A stretch of 64,000 nt of DNA, taken from NCBI GenBank assembly GCA_900556875.1, contig USQQ01000003.1:1-64000 (forward strand), in the 5' to 3' direction. How positions within the stretch are numbered: position 1 is the first letter of the stretch; the number at the start of each line of letters is the position of its first letter. Of the stretch, positions 34,120 to 42,239 are shown in pieces. The position numbers and the translations under genes are program-made. The notes beneath the pieces were generated by a model. It was not told where the DNA came from and ran no database searches. It saw only the letters and a program-made list of their open reading frames with translations. This stretch comes from an uncultured Collinsella sp. (lineage in GTDB: Bacteria; Actinomycetota; Coriobacteriia; Coriobacteriales; Coriobacteriaceae).

Positions 34120-34695
34120 ATGGCTGAGACTACAAAACCGAGCCGCAGAAGGCGGAGCGCCGCGCCGGTTAACCGACGCACAACATCGGTGACGTGGGGC
34201 AAACACGCCTCGGGGTTTGACGGCTCGTTCAAGCGCACTAAATACGGCTATCCTTCGACAGGTGCCCGCTTGGCAATGCAGGCAGAGTCCTCGCTGTGGG
34301 ACCGCAAACGCGTGGTGGGTTCAAAGCTCAAGCACGACGGCACGCTCGGCTACATCAGCCGCGGGGCGGCTCGTCGCAGCGGACTCAATCCGGCTGGTTG
34401 GCATCGTTATGTTCCGATCGCGGTCGTCGTTGCAGTGATCGTCATCGCACTCGCTGCGCTTGGCTACGCCGGCGACGGTGCCAACTTGGACGCGATGTTT
34501 AAATCGCCCGAGCTCGCGCATGCAGGCACAGAAATTGTCGAGGGCGCTCAGACCCAGACGGGCGTCGCGCCCCAGCGCAGTATCGTTGCGGCGGCCTCCA
34601 CCATCGCCGACGCTCAAAAGGACGAGGGCGAACAGGGCGACGGCGCCGAAACGACCCACACGAACGAAACGACGACAACTCCATCGGCAAGATAA
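34120..34695 (+). CDS. hypothetical single-pass membrane protein
   Basis: I recognise no family. The 191-residue protein has a basic N-terminal region (TKPSRRRRSAAPVNRRTT and more Lys/Arg to about residue 95), one transmembrane segment at about 98-120 (VPIAVVVAVIVIALAALGYA), and an acidic Thr/Glu/Ala-rich outer tail. The positive-inside rule places the N-terminus in the cytoplasm. I begin at the ATG at 34120, just after a GGGGGCG stretch; an in-frame start at 34066 would overlap the region close to the upstream stop codon. It follows the Fis-type regulator by 84 bp and may be co-transcribed with it. Confidence 0.65.
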   Translation: MAETTKPSRRRRSAAPVNRRTTSVTWGKHASGFDGSFKRTKYGYPSTGARLAMQAESSLWDRKRVVGSKLKHDGTLGYISRGAARRSGLNPAGWHRYVPIAVVVAVIVIALAALGYAGDGANLDAMFKSPELAHAGTEIVEGAQTQTGVAPQRSIVAAASTIADAQKDEGEQGDGAETTHTNETTTTPSAR

Positions 34696-34736
34696 GTTGC
34701 GAGCGGGTCCACCGTTCGTTAGAACGGCGGAACTAA

Positions 34737-35258
34737 TTACCTAACGTACACCACGTTGTCGCGGCGGGGTTTGGGCTCGGGTAGCGTGTCTTCGGCATAG
34801 CCCAGAATGCAGTGACCGACGCCGCGCAGGCTGCCGTCGGCGGGCAGGCCCCAGCTGGCCAGCAGCTCCAGGCCCTCGGGCGAGTCAAAGACCTCATGCG
34901 CGCGGTGAATCCAGCATGAGTCGACACCCAGTGCATAGGCGGCGTTGAGCAGGTTGCCCATGGCGAGCGATCCGTCTTCCAGGTGCGTGGGCACGCTGCG
35001 GTCGACCAGTACCACCACAACGGTCTTGGCGCCATAGAAGGGGTCGCTGTTGCTGCCCATGACCTGTGCGTTGAGCTGCGAGAGGCGCTCAACGGTCGTG
35101 GGGCCGGTGACGGCGACAAACGTCACCGGCTGGCGCCCCATGCCACTGGGTGCATACTGGCCGGCCTCGATAATGCGTGCGAGCTTTTCGGCCTCGACGG
35201 GACGATCACTGTATTTGCGGCAGCTGCGGCGGTGGATGAGTGCTTCGATAGTCTCCAT
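34737..35258 (-). CDS. nitroreductase family protein
   Basis: A flavin-dependent NAD(P)H oxidoreductase of the small nitroreductase family, 173 residues. 'LIHRRSCRKYSDRPVEAEKL' is the typical N-terminal FMN-binding motif and 'AGQYAPSGMGRQPVTFVAV' follows. 'DGSLAMGNLLNAAYALGVDSCWIH' is the central helix region, and 'VGHCILGYAEDTLPEPKPR' is the C-terminal FMN phosphate region. The ATG at 35258 follows AAGGAGA and fits the family start. The natural substrate is unknown. It appears monocistronic and convergent with the preceding gene. Confidence 0.92.
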   Translation of the reverse strand: METIEALIHRRSCRKYSDRPVEAEKLARIIEAGQYAPSGMGRQPVTFVAVTGPTTVERLSQLNAQVMGSNSDPFYGAKTVVVVLVDRSVPTHLEDGSLAMGNLLNAAYALGVDSCWIHRAHEVFDSPEGLELLASWGLPADGSLRGVGHCILGYAEDTLPEPKPRRDNVVYVR

Positions 35259-35552
35259 GGTGTCTCCTTGCGGTGGCGTTGCAGATGCCCCGTTCATACC
35301 CGTCGGGCTCAAACGATAGACGGTCAATTGCCCGGCCAAAAGGGTAGATCCCAATTGGGAAAGTAGGTTTGCATAAAAATACCTTCAGAATGTGACAAAC
35401 AAATGGGATGGTTAAACGTTTTATCCCGTCTACCCTGCGGTTTTTTACCACTTGCCTAAATGACGAACGCATAACCTCTGATAAAGGTTTTACTAAAGGA
35501 GTACCAACGTTTATCAATGCGCCGTGGTGGCGCCGGGCCAGGAGGTAACATC

Positions 35553-35843
35553 ATGTTCCAGGCTGGAGATGTCGTCGAGACCGACTTCGAAGGATTTCTG
35601 AAGCTGCTGCGTTCCAAGACGCGCGCTTTTGTGACGATTGACGATCACGAGTACTACATCACGCACATCGATGGCTATTGGCGTGTTCAGGATTGCGAGG
35701 CCCTCAACGACAAGGGCCACTTTACTGACTGCTCCGAGCTGGTCAACACGGTCTGCGAGGTCGTCGAGCTGCCGTGGATTGCCGGCAAGAGCCTGCATGA
35801 CAGCTTCTCGGGCGCTACGGTCTATGAGGCCGTCGCCGCTTAA
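35553..35843 (+). CDS. small conserved-looking hypothetical protein
   Basis: A 96-residue acidic protein with no family I can name. It has no signal peptide or membrane segment. It starts MFQAGDVVETDFEGFLKLL and is rich in Asp, Glu and aromatic residues, with three Cys (about residues 47, 59 and 68). GGAGGT lies 8 nt before the ATG, codon use matches the neighbours, and a strong terminator follows, all supporting a real gene. The upstream gap (294 bp) is AT-rich and probably contains its promoter. A small cytoplasmic regulatory or adaptor protein is possible, but nothing in the sequence proves it. Confidence 0.72.
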   Translation: MFQAGDVVETDFEGFLKLLRSKTRAFVTIDDHEYYITHIDGYWRVQDCEALNDKGHFTDCSELVNTVCEVVELPWIAGKSLHDSFSGATVYEAVAA

Positions 35844-35869
35844 CGGGCAATAAAACCCGATTTTCACGT

Positions 35870-35906
35870 GACCGCTGGCGCTGCCCCCGCGCCGGCGGTC
35901 TTTTTC
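35870..35906 (+). terminator. intrinsic terminator
   Basis: GACCGCTGGCGC pairs with GCGCCGGCGGTC (one G-T pair) around TGCCCCC, followed by TTTTTCTG. Confidence 0.92.
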
Positions 35907-35955
35907 TGCCGATAGGCCATAAAAGTGCAAGCATTTGCGGAGAGCCTGTTGACGA

Positions 35956-36006
35956 TAGTCAAAACTCGGACTAACCTGAAACTACAATTAGTCAAAACTC
36001 GGACTA
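35956..36006. promoter_or_regulatory. duplicated MarR-type operator
   Basis: The 18-bp sequence TAGTCAAAACTCGGACTA occurs twice, exactly, at 35956-35973 and 35989-36006, 33 bp apart (three helical turns). Each copy has TAGTC/GACTA symmetry. A TACAAT -10-like box (35983-35988) sits between them, and the MarR-type start codon follows 4 bp after the second copy. Autoregulation is the natural reading. Confidence 0.75.
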
Positions 36007-36010
36007 TCGA

Positions 36011-36523
36011 ATGGTGGGAGAGATGGATTGCGCGGTTACGTTGGTCGATTTTGACCGGATGCTCAACGGGCTTGACCGCATCTATTCGGAGTTCGCGCGC
36101 ACCTGCGGTCTTTCGGACTGCGCCTACTGGATGCTCGTCGACACGAGTGCAGCGGGCGGAAGCGTTGCCGTGAGTCGGCTGACAAGTGAATGGTTCTACA
36201 GCAAACAGACCATCAATTCGGCGATCAAGACGCTTAGGGCGCGAGGGCTTGCGACGTTGGAGTTTGCCGAGGGCAGTCGTAAGAACAAGGTTGTGCGACT
36301 GACCGAAGAAGGTATGCAGTTTGCCAAGCGCTACGCGTTGCCGGCGCAAAAAGCCGAGCAACAGGCATTCGAGGCGCTCGAGCCGTGGGAACAGCGCGAG
36401 ATCATGCGCTTGGTCGGTAAGTTCTCCCATGTTCTTAATGAAGAGTGCGAGGCATTTTTACGGCAAGTGGCCGCCGAGAACGAGGCTGACGATAAGGGCG
36501 AAGGGGAGACATGCGACTCTTAA
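36011..36523 (+). CDS. MarR-family regulator of the ABC exporter
   Basis: A small winged-helix regulator of 170 residues. 'DCAYWMLVDTSAAGG' precedes the DNA-binding unit 'VSRLTSEWFYSKQTINSAIKTLRARGLATLEF', and 'NKVVRLTEEGMQFAKRY' is the wing. Start choice is uncertain: the ATG at 36011 has no binding site, and an in-frame ATG at 36023 has GGGAG only 2 nt away. With the -10 box at 35983 the mRNA could be nearly leaderless from 36011. It overlaps the first exporter gene by 13 nt, so one operon is certain. It probably senses a toxic compound expelled by the exporter. Confidence 0.88.
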   Translation: MVGEMDCAVTLVDFDRMLNGLDRIYSEFARTCGLSDCAYWMLVDTSAAGGSVAVSRLTSEWFYSKQTINSAIKTLRARGLATLEFAEGSRKNKVVRLTEEGMQFAKRYALPAQKAEQQAFEALEPWEQREIMRLVGKFSHVLNEECEAFLRQVAAENEADDKGEGETCDS

Positions 36524-38247
36524 TGAGGTTTATGAGGCCGTATCGCGGGCTGATTGCGGTGACGATGTTTGTGCTGCTGATAGATAACGTCGGCACGCTG
36601 TTGGTGCCTACAATGTTGGCGAATATGGTCAATACCGGAATCACCACGGGCGATGTCGACTACATCCTGCGCAACGGCCTCTACATGCTTATCGCGACCG
36701 GCATGGCCAGCGGCGGCGCGGTGCTGGGCTGCTATCTTTCGGCGCGCCTGGCCGCCAACGTGGCCTGCGATATCCGCAACGCCGTCTACGACAAGTCGCT
36801 TGAGCTGTCTGCCGGCGACTTTGAGCGCTTTGGCACGGGCTCGATGATCACGCGTTCGCTCAACGACATCAACGTGATCCAGCAGGCGATTCTGCAGACG
36901 ATTCAACTGGTGCTGCCGGTGCCGTTTTTGGCCGTGGCGGGCATCATCTTCGCCTGGTTTATCGATCCCGCCATGGGCACGCTGCTGGGCGTCGTGGTTG
37001 CGATCGTGCTGGTGGCGGCGGTCTTTACGGTCGCTAACGCCGCGCCGATTTTTATGCGCCTGCAGAGCTTTATCGACCGCATGAACGTGGTGCTGCGCGA
37101 GAACATCGTGGGCGTTCGCGTCATCCGCGCCTTTAATAAAGAGCGCCACGAGGAGCAGCGCCTGGACGAGGTGTTTAGCGAGTACGCGGACAACGCCATT
37201 AAGGTCAACCACCTTTTTGTGGGGCTCGACAGCTCCAGCTTCTTTTTGATGAACATTGCCGAGGTGGCGGTGCTGTGGGTGGGCGGCAACCGCGTGGGCG
37301 CCCACGCCATGCAGATCGCGAGCATCTCGGCGGTGCTGGAGTACGCGCTTCTGATCCTGTTCTTTGTGATGATGGCGCAGATGGTGGTGCTGACGCTTCC
37401 GCGTGCCGCCGCATGTCTGAACCGCGCACAGCAGGTGCTGGAGATTAAGCCGAGCATCGTCGATGGCCAGCGTACGCTCGATGCGGCCGCGTCCGACTCA
37501 AAGGACGGGGCCGATACGGTCGCCGTGTTCGATCACATGTCGTTTCGCTTTGACGATGCCGACGAGGACACCCTGTGCGACCTGAGCTTTGCCTGTCGTC
37601 GCGGGCAGACCACCGCGATCGTGGGCTCGACGGGCTCGGGCAAGTCGACGGTGGCAAAGCTTCTACTGCGCTTCCACGATGCCACCAAGGGCATCATTCG
37701 CCTGGACGGCGTCGATCTGCGCGAGCTTTCGCAAGGTGAGATTCGCGGGCGCATTGCCTATGTGCCGCAGAAGGCGTGGCTGTTCTCGGGTACCGTGGCA
37801 AGCAATCTGCGCTTTGGCAACGAGGACGCGACCGAGGCGGACATGCTTCATGCGCTGCAGGTTGCCCAGAGCACCTTTGTGCTCGATCAGCCGCAGGGGC
37901 TCGATACCCCGGTGGTGCAGGGCGGTACGAACTTTTCGGGCGGCCAGCGCCAACGTCTGGCCATCGCCCGTGCGCTCATGAAGCATGCCGATCTATATAT
38001 CTTCGACGATAGTTTTTCGGCCCTGGACTTTAAGACCGATGCAGCCCTGCGCCATGCGCTGCAGGACGAGACGCGCGACGCCGCGGTGCTCATCATCGCG
38101 CAGCGCATCTCGACGATTCTGCACGCCGACCAGATTGTCGTGCTCAAGGATGGCGAGGTCGTGGGCCTGGGCACGCATGGCGAGCTTATGGAAACCTGCG
38201 AGGTGTACCGCGCCATCGCGGAATCGCAGATGAAGGGAGGTGAGTAG
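36511..38247 (+). CDS. ABC exporter half-transporter, degenerate-site subunit (pair 1)
   Basis: One half of a probable heterodimeric multidrug-type exporter, 578 residues. Six membrane segments lie in residues 1-310. The nucleotide-binding domain has Walker A GSTGSGKST (about 371-379), signature FSGGQRQRLAIARAL, and Walker B YIFDDSFSALD (about 493), where Asp replaces the catalytic Glu. This substitution is characteristic of the degenerate ATP site in heterodimers such as TM287/288 and BmrCD. It overlaps the MarR-type gene upstream, and its stop lies 1 nt before the next subunit's ATG. Substrates are unknown. Confidence 0.92.
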   Translation: MRLLMRFMRPYRGLIAVTMFVLLIDNVGTLLVPTMLANMVNTGITTGDVDYILRNGLYMLIATGMASGGAVLGCYLSARLAANVACDIRNAVYDKSLELSAGDFERFGTGSMITRSLNDINVIQQAILQTIQLVLPVPFLAVAGIIFAWFIDPAMGTLLGVVVAIVLVAAVFTVANAAPIFMRLQSFIDRMNVVLRENIVGVRVIRAFNKERHEEQRLDEVFSEYADNAIKVNHLFVGLDSSSFFLMNIAEVAVLWVGGNRVGAHAMQIASISAVLEYALLILFFVMMAQMVVLTLPRAAACLNRAQQVLEIKPSIVDGQRTLDAAASDSKDGADTVAVFDHMSFRFDDADEDTLCDLSFACRRGQTTAIVGSTGSGKSTVAKLLLRFHDATKGIIRLDGVDLRELSQGEIRGRIAYVPQKAWLFSGTVASNLRFGNEDATEADMLHALQVAQSTFVLDQPQGLDTPVVQGGTNFSGGQRQRLAIARALMKHADLYIFDDSFSALDFKTDAALRHALQDETRDAAVLIIAQRISTILHADQIVVLKDGEVVGLGTHGELMETCEVYRAIAESQMKGGE

Positions 38248-38248
38248 C

Positions 38249-40264
38249 ATGACCGAGGAGCTCAAGAAGCAGGGCGACCTTGTCGATGCCGCCGCTGCGG
38301 ACGCTGCCGATAAAACGGTCGACCAGGCTGCCGCGTCGACCGAGCTGGATGACGCCGCCAAGGCGGCGGCCGGGCGCGAGGCTCGTCGTCAAGCGCTTTA
38401 CGAGGAAAACGAACGAGCCGAGGATGAGCGTGCCCGCGCCGAGGCAGAGCGCATGCGCGACGTGGATGACGAAGACGAAGACGAGACGCCCCGTGATACC
38501 TGGGCGACGGTGCGCCGCCTGTGGAGCGAGGCTGCCGGCGACCATTGGCGCTTCTATATCGTGTTTGCGAGCATTGTGTTCTATGTCATCTTTAACACCG
38601 CCGCGCCGGCATATAGCGCCCGCGTGATCGATGAGCTGTGGGGCCACATTCAGGTGGCGTTTGCCAACGGAACCACCTTCAACATCACCTGGGAGAACTG
38701 CGGCAAGACCATCTTCGTCTACTTTATGATCTGGACTGCCGCCGCCTCGTTCTATGCGCTCCAGAGCTTTTTGATGTCGAGCGTGGCCGAACGCCTCAAC
38801 CTGCGTCTACGCAACCGCATCGCACAAAAGCTCAACCGTCTGCCGCTTGCCTTCTTTGATGCGCATCGTCCCGGTGAGGTCGTCAGCCGTGCGACCAACG
38901 ACTTGGACAAGATGTCCGAGAGCATGCAGCGCGGATTGCTGCAGCTGCTTGTGTCGATCGGCACCGTGGTGGGCGCCGTGGGCGTGATGTTCGTGTTTAG
39001 CGTGCCGCTTACGCTAGTCTTTTTGTTCTTTACGGCGTTGTCGCTGCTGGTGACCAAGGTGGTTTCGCGCCGTACGCATGATGTGACGGGCGAGCGTCAG
39101 GAGTGGGTGTCCAAAATCACGAGCGCGGTCGAGGAAGGCTATTCGGGCCGTTTGGTGATTCGCGCATTCAACCGCGAGCACCAGAGCTCTGCCGAGGTGC
39201 ACGAGGCCTCGGGCGAGCTGGCGCGCGTGAGCACCAAGGCCGACTTTATGATTAACGCCGTCGGACCCGCGGTTCGCTTTATCGGTCGCCTGGCGCAGAT
39301 TGTGATTGCGCTCGTGGGCTGCAGCATGCTGGTCGCCGGTCACATGACCGTCGGCGTGTTCCAGGCGTTCTTCCAGTTTATCTACGAGGCGTCCGAACCC
39401 ATGACGCAGCTGTCGTTCACTTTTAACTCGCTGCAGAGCGCGCTGGCGAGTGCGGAGCGCGTGTTCGACCTGCTTGATGAGCCCGAGATGGAGGCCGATC
39501 CGCTGCCGGACGAGGCCGCCAAGCTGCCGGGTCGCATTGAGGGCCGCGTCGCTTTTGAGCACGTGCGCTTTGGTTATTCGCCCGACAAGCCGCTTATGCG
39601 CGACGTGTCGTTTGCCGCCGAGCCGGGCCAAAAGATCGCCGTGGTGGGAACCACGGGTGCGGGTAAGACCACGCTCATCAACCTGCTTATGCGCTTTTAC
39701 GAGATCGACGGCGGCCGCATTACGCTCGACGGCGTGGACACAAGCTGCATGGACCGCGGCGAGCTGCGCCAGCAGTTTGGCATGGTGTTGCAGGACGCCT
39801 GGCTGTTCGATGGCACCATTGCCGAGAACATCGCCTATGGCTGTCCCGAGGCGACGCGCGAGGAGATTGTCGCGGCCGCACGTGCCGCTCAGGTCGACTT
39901 CTTTGTGCGCACTATGCCGCAGGGCTACGACACACGGGTGGCTAACGATGCCGAGAGCATCAGCCAGGGCCAACGTCAGCTGCTGACCATCGCGCGCGTG
40001 CTGCTCAACAACCCGGCGATCCTCATCCTGGACGAGGCGACGTCGAGCGTGGACACGCGCACCGAGCTTGCCATCGGCCGCGCCATGGACGCGCTCATGC
40101 GCGGGCGCACGAGCTTTGTGATCGCGCACCGTCTGTCGACGATTGTTGATGCCGACCTCATCCTGGTCATGGATCACGGCAATATCATCGAGCAGGGTAC
40201 GCACAAGGAGCTGCTGGCTGCCGAGGGCGCTTACGCCGACCTCTACCTAAGCCAGTTCGCATAA
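38249..40264 (+). CDS. ABC exporter half-transporter, catalytic-site subunit (pair 1)
   Basis: The partner of the preceding half-transporter, 671 residues. The first ~85 residues are a hydrophilic Ala/Asp/Glu-rich extension (likely helical), absent from most homologues. Six membrane segments follow, then Walker A GTTGAGKTT (about 465), a non-canonical signature ISQGQRQLLTIARVL, Walker B LILDEATSSVD (about 591) with the catalytic Glu, and an H-loop in VIAHRLSTI. The ATG at 38249 follows GGGAGG at 8 nt; a GTG at 38240 is inside that site. The canonical Walker B here complements the degenerate one of its partner. Confidence 0.92.
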   Translation: MTEELKKQGDLVDAAAADAADKTVDQAAASTELDDAAKAAAGREARRQALYEENERAEDERARAEAERMRDVDDEDEDETPRDTWATVRRLWSEAAGDHWRFYIVFASIVFYVIFNTAAPAYSARVIDELWGHIQVAFANGTTFNITWENCGKTIFVYFMIWTAAASFYALQSFLMSSVAERLNLRLRNRIAQKLNRLPLAFFDAHRPGEVVSRATNDLDKMSESMQRGLLQLLVSIGTVVGAVGVMFVFSVPLTLVFLFFTALSLLVTKVVSRRTHDVTGERQEWVSKITSAVEEGYSGRLVIRAFNREHQSSAEVHEASGELARVSTKADFMINAVGPAVRFIGRLAQIVIALVGCSMLVAGHMTVGVFQAFFQFIYEASEPMTQLSFTFNSLQSALASAERVFDLLDEPEMEADPLPDEAAKLPGRIEGRVAFEHVRFGYSPDKPLMRDVSFAAEPGQKIAVVGTTGAGKTTLINLLMRFYEIDGGRITLDGVDTSCMDRGELRQQFGMVLQDAWLFDGTIAENIAYGCPEATREEIVAAARAAQVDFFVRTMPQGYDTRVANDAESISQGQRQLLTIARVLLNNPAILILDEATSSVDTRTELAIGRAMDALMRGRTSFVIAHRLSTIVDADLILVMDHGNIIEQGTHKELLAAEGAYADLYLSQFA

Positions 40265-40300
40265 GGTGACAAAGGGGCAGTCCCGCATGTCGCATCGAAA

Positions 40301-40339
40301 AGAAGGCGCGCCGGGGGCTGATTCCCTGGCGCGCCTTTT
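40301..40339. terminator. bidirectional intrinsic terminator
   Basis: AAGGCGCGCC and GGCGCGCCTT pair perfectly around a loop with further GGG/CCC pairing, followed by TT and preceded by AAAAG. It lies between the exporter and the convergent cysE. Confidence 0.85.
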
Positions 40340-40375
40340 GTGCTGGCGTTCATGCTGTGGCGGCTGCCCACGGCC

Positions 40376-41080
40376 CTAGCGCTCGTCCACGAGCTTGGCG
40401 ACGAGGGCTTTGAGCTCGGCCACCTCTCGCTCGAGTTCCTTGACGCGACGGGCGTTTTCGTTGATGCCCTGGCGGTTGAGGGCGCTCTGCTCGGCGGCAT
40501 CGTCGGGCATGTACTCGCGATGCTGCTTGGCGTCGAAGCTCTCCTCGAACACGCGGCAGCCGTTGCGCTTGATGATGCGCCCGGGCACGCCCACGACGGT
40601 GCAGTTGTCGGGCACGTCCTTGACGACGACCGAGTTGCCGCCGATCTTGACGTTGTCGCCAATGTGGATGTTGCCAAGCACCTTGGCGCCCGTGCCCACC
40701 GTGACATTGTTGCCCAGGGTGGGATGGCGTTTGCCGGTCTCGTTGCCGGTACCGCCGAGCGTGACGCCCTGGTAGAGCACGCAGTTGTCGCCCACAATGG
40801 TGGTCTCGCCGATGACGACGCCCATGGCATGGTCGATAAAGAAGTGCTTGCCGATCTGCGCGGCGGGATGAATCTCGACGCCGGTGATATGACGGGTGAG
40901 CTGCGAGAGCACGCGGGCGAGCGAGCGATGGCCGTGCTCCCAGAGCCAGTGCTCGGGCACGTGATTCCACTTGGCGTGAAGACCGGGGTACGAAAGGAAA
41001 ATGACCAGGCCATTTTGCGCAGCGGGGTCCTGCGCCTGGACGGTCTTGATGTCCTCGCGAATGGTATTGATAAAGCTCAC
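40376..41080 (-). CDS. cysE: serine O-acetyltransferase
   Basis: Acetylates serine with acetyl-CoA as the first step of cysteine synthesis. The 234-residue protein has the helical N-terminal domain (INTIREDIKTVQAQDPAAQN), then left-handed beta-helix hexapeptide repeats with 'GVEIHPAAQIGKHFFIDHAM', 'VVIGETTIVGDNCVLYQGVT' and 'VVGVPGRII'. The catalytic His lies in the FIDHAMG segment. I use the GTG at 41080 because GGGAGG precedes it and the length then matches Bacillus CysE; an ATG at 41155 would add 25 unsupported residues. The C-terminal ~35 residues form a heptad-like helix (VKELEREVAELKALVAKL), a probable coiled coil not usual in the family. No cysK is adjacent. Confidence 0.9.
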   Translation of the reverse strand: MSFINTIREDIKTVQAQDPAAQNGLVIFLSYPGLHAKWNHVPEHWLWEHGHRSLARVLSQLTRHITGVEIHPAAQIGKHFFIDHAMGVVIGETTIVGDNCVLYQGVTLGGTGNETGKRHPTLGNNVTVGTGAKVLGNIHIGDNVKIGGNSVVVKDVPDNCTVVGVPGRIIKRNGCRVFEESFDAKQHREYMPDDAAEQSALNRQGINENARRVKELEREVAELKALVAKLVDER

Positions 41081-41303
41081 CGGCCGCCCTCCCTTAGCGC
41101 CATGGCAATGCGATTCAATAAAGTATAGCGATTCGCTAGGGATTAGGAAGAACAATCTTGGCGGCTTTGCACGACAGGTGTCAGTTATGCAAACTTGCTG
41201 GTAATGGAGTCATGCTTTTGTGGGGTTGCGCACGAGGGGGCGCCGCAACCGTATACTGGTCGACTTGGACGTGTCCGCGCCCACAACTGAGAGGTTTTAC
41301 TTC

Positions 41304-41951
41304 ATGGGTTTCATCAATTTCATTGCCGAGCTGCTTAAGGACCCGCGCACCGCGATCGCCAGCTGGATCGCCGCCGGCCCGCTTATGGCCTACGGCTGCG
41401 TGTTCCTGATTATCTTTATCGAGACGGGCGTGGTGTTCTTCCCGTTCCTTCCCGGCGATTCGCTGCTGTTCGCCTCGGGCTTCTTTGCCCACAACGGCGG
41501 CTTTAACATCGTGGCTTTGCTGGCCGTTGCATGGGCCGCTGCCATCTTGGGCGATCAGTGCAACTTTATGATCGGCCATTTCTTTGGCAAAAAGATCATT
41601 GCCTCGGGCAAGGTCAAGGCCATGACGCCCGAGCGCATCAAAAAGTCCGAGGACTTCCTGGACAAATGGGGCCACCTGGCCATCTTCCTGGGTCGCTTCT
41701 TCCCGTTTATCCGCACCTTTGTGCCCTTCATCGCCGGCATGGGCGGCATGCATTGGCGCAACTTTGTCATCTTTAACGTGTTGGGCGGCATTACCTGGTC
41801 GACGGTCTTCACTCTGCTGGGCTACTTCTTTGGCGGCATCCCCTTTGTGCAGGAGCACTTTGAGCTGCTGATTATCGGCATCGTCGCGGTGTCGATCATC
41901 CCGACCGTGGTCGGTCTGGTTAAGGCTAAGCTGGGCAAAAAGAACGCGTAG
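41304..41951 (+). CDS. DedA-family membrane protein
   Basis: An integral membrane protein of the DedA/SNARE-associated (VTT) family, 215 residues. Family members have been linked to undecaprenyl-phosphate or phospholipid flipping and to membrane homeostasis. Landmarks are 'FIETGVVFFPFLPGDSLLF' with the conserved Glu and Asp in re-entrant helices, 'GDQCNFMIGHFFGKKI', and 'GRFFPFIRTFVPFIAGMG' with the conserved Arg residues. Four to five hydrophobic segments are visible. The ATG at 41304 follows GAGAGG and places the first helix at the family position. It appears monocistronic, with a terminator downstream. Confidence 0.93.
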   Translation: MGFINFIAELLKDPRTAIASWIAAGPLMAYGCVFLIIFIETGVVFFPFLPGDSLLFASGFFAHNGGFNIVALLAVAWAAAILGDQCNFMIGHFFGKKIIASGKVKAMTPERIKKSEDFLDKWGHLAIFLGRFFPFIRTFVPFIAGMGGMHWRNFVIFNVLGGITWSTVFTLLGYFFGGIPFVQEHFELLIIGIVAVSIIPTVVGLVKAKLGKKNA

Positions 41952-41979
41952 CTCGAGCCAGCGCGCAAACCGTGCCGTT

Positions 41980-42015
41980 GAGGCCCGTCACCCTTTACGG
42001 TGGCGGGCCTTTTTG
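41980..42015 (+). terminator. intrinsic terminator
   Basis: GAGGCCCGTCACC pairs with GGTGGCGGGCCT (one G-T pair) around CTTTAC, followed by TTTTTGC. Confidence 0.92.
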
Positions 42016-42239
42016 CTTCGGTCAAATGAAAATACTTTACTTAGTTAAAGAAAAACGTTTTATCCGACGCGCGTGCGGAGTACAATCTCGTGCATGCGAA
42101 TCGACGTGTCATCGGCTTTGATGCTGCCCGCGTGTCCTGCCCGGCTCTACGCTCCGGGTATGCGACGTTGCGACGCGGCCGGCTTCGGTCCTTGCGTGCG
42201 GGTTCGCGAGTATGCAACTGTGTATGTAAGGAGCGACAT

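Noticed and set aside
35861..35872. Second parS-like sequence (TTTTCACGTGACC)
   Set aside because: Only the central TTCACGTGA matches. It lies in the loop-side leader of a terminator and lacks the outer half-sites.
41952..42239. T-box or attenuator leader before ilvE
   Set aside because: No TGGNACCGCG-type T-box sequence, leucine/valine codon run or terminator-antiterminator pair is visible.
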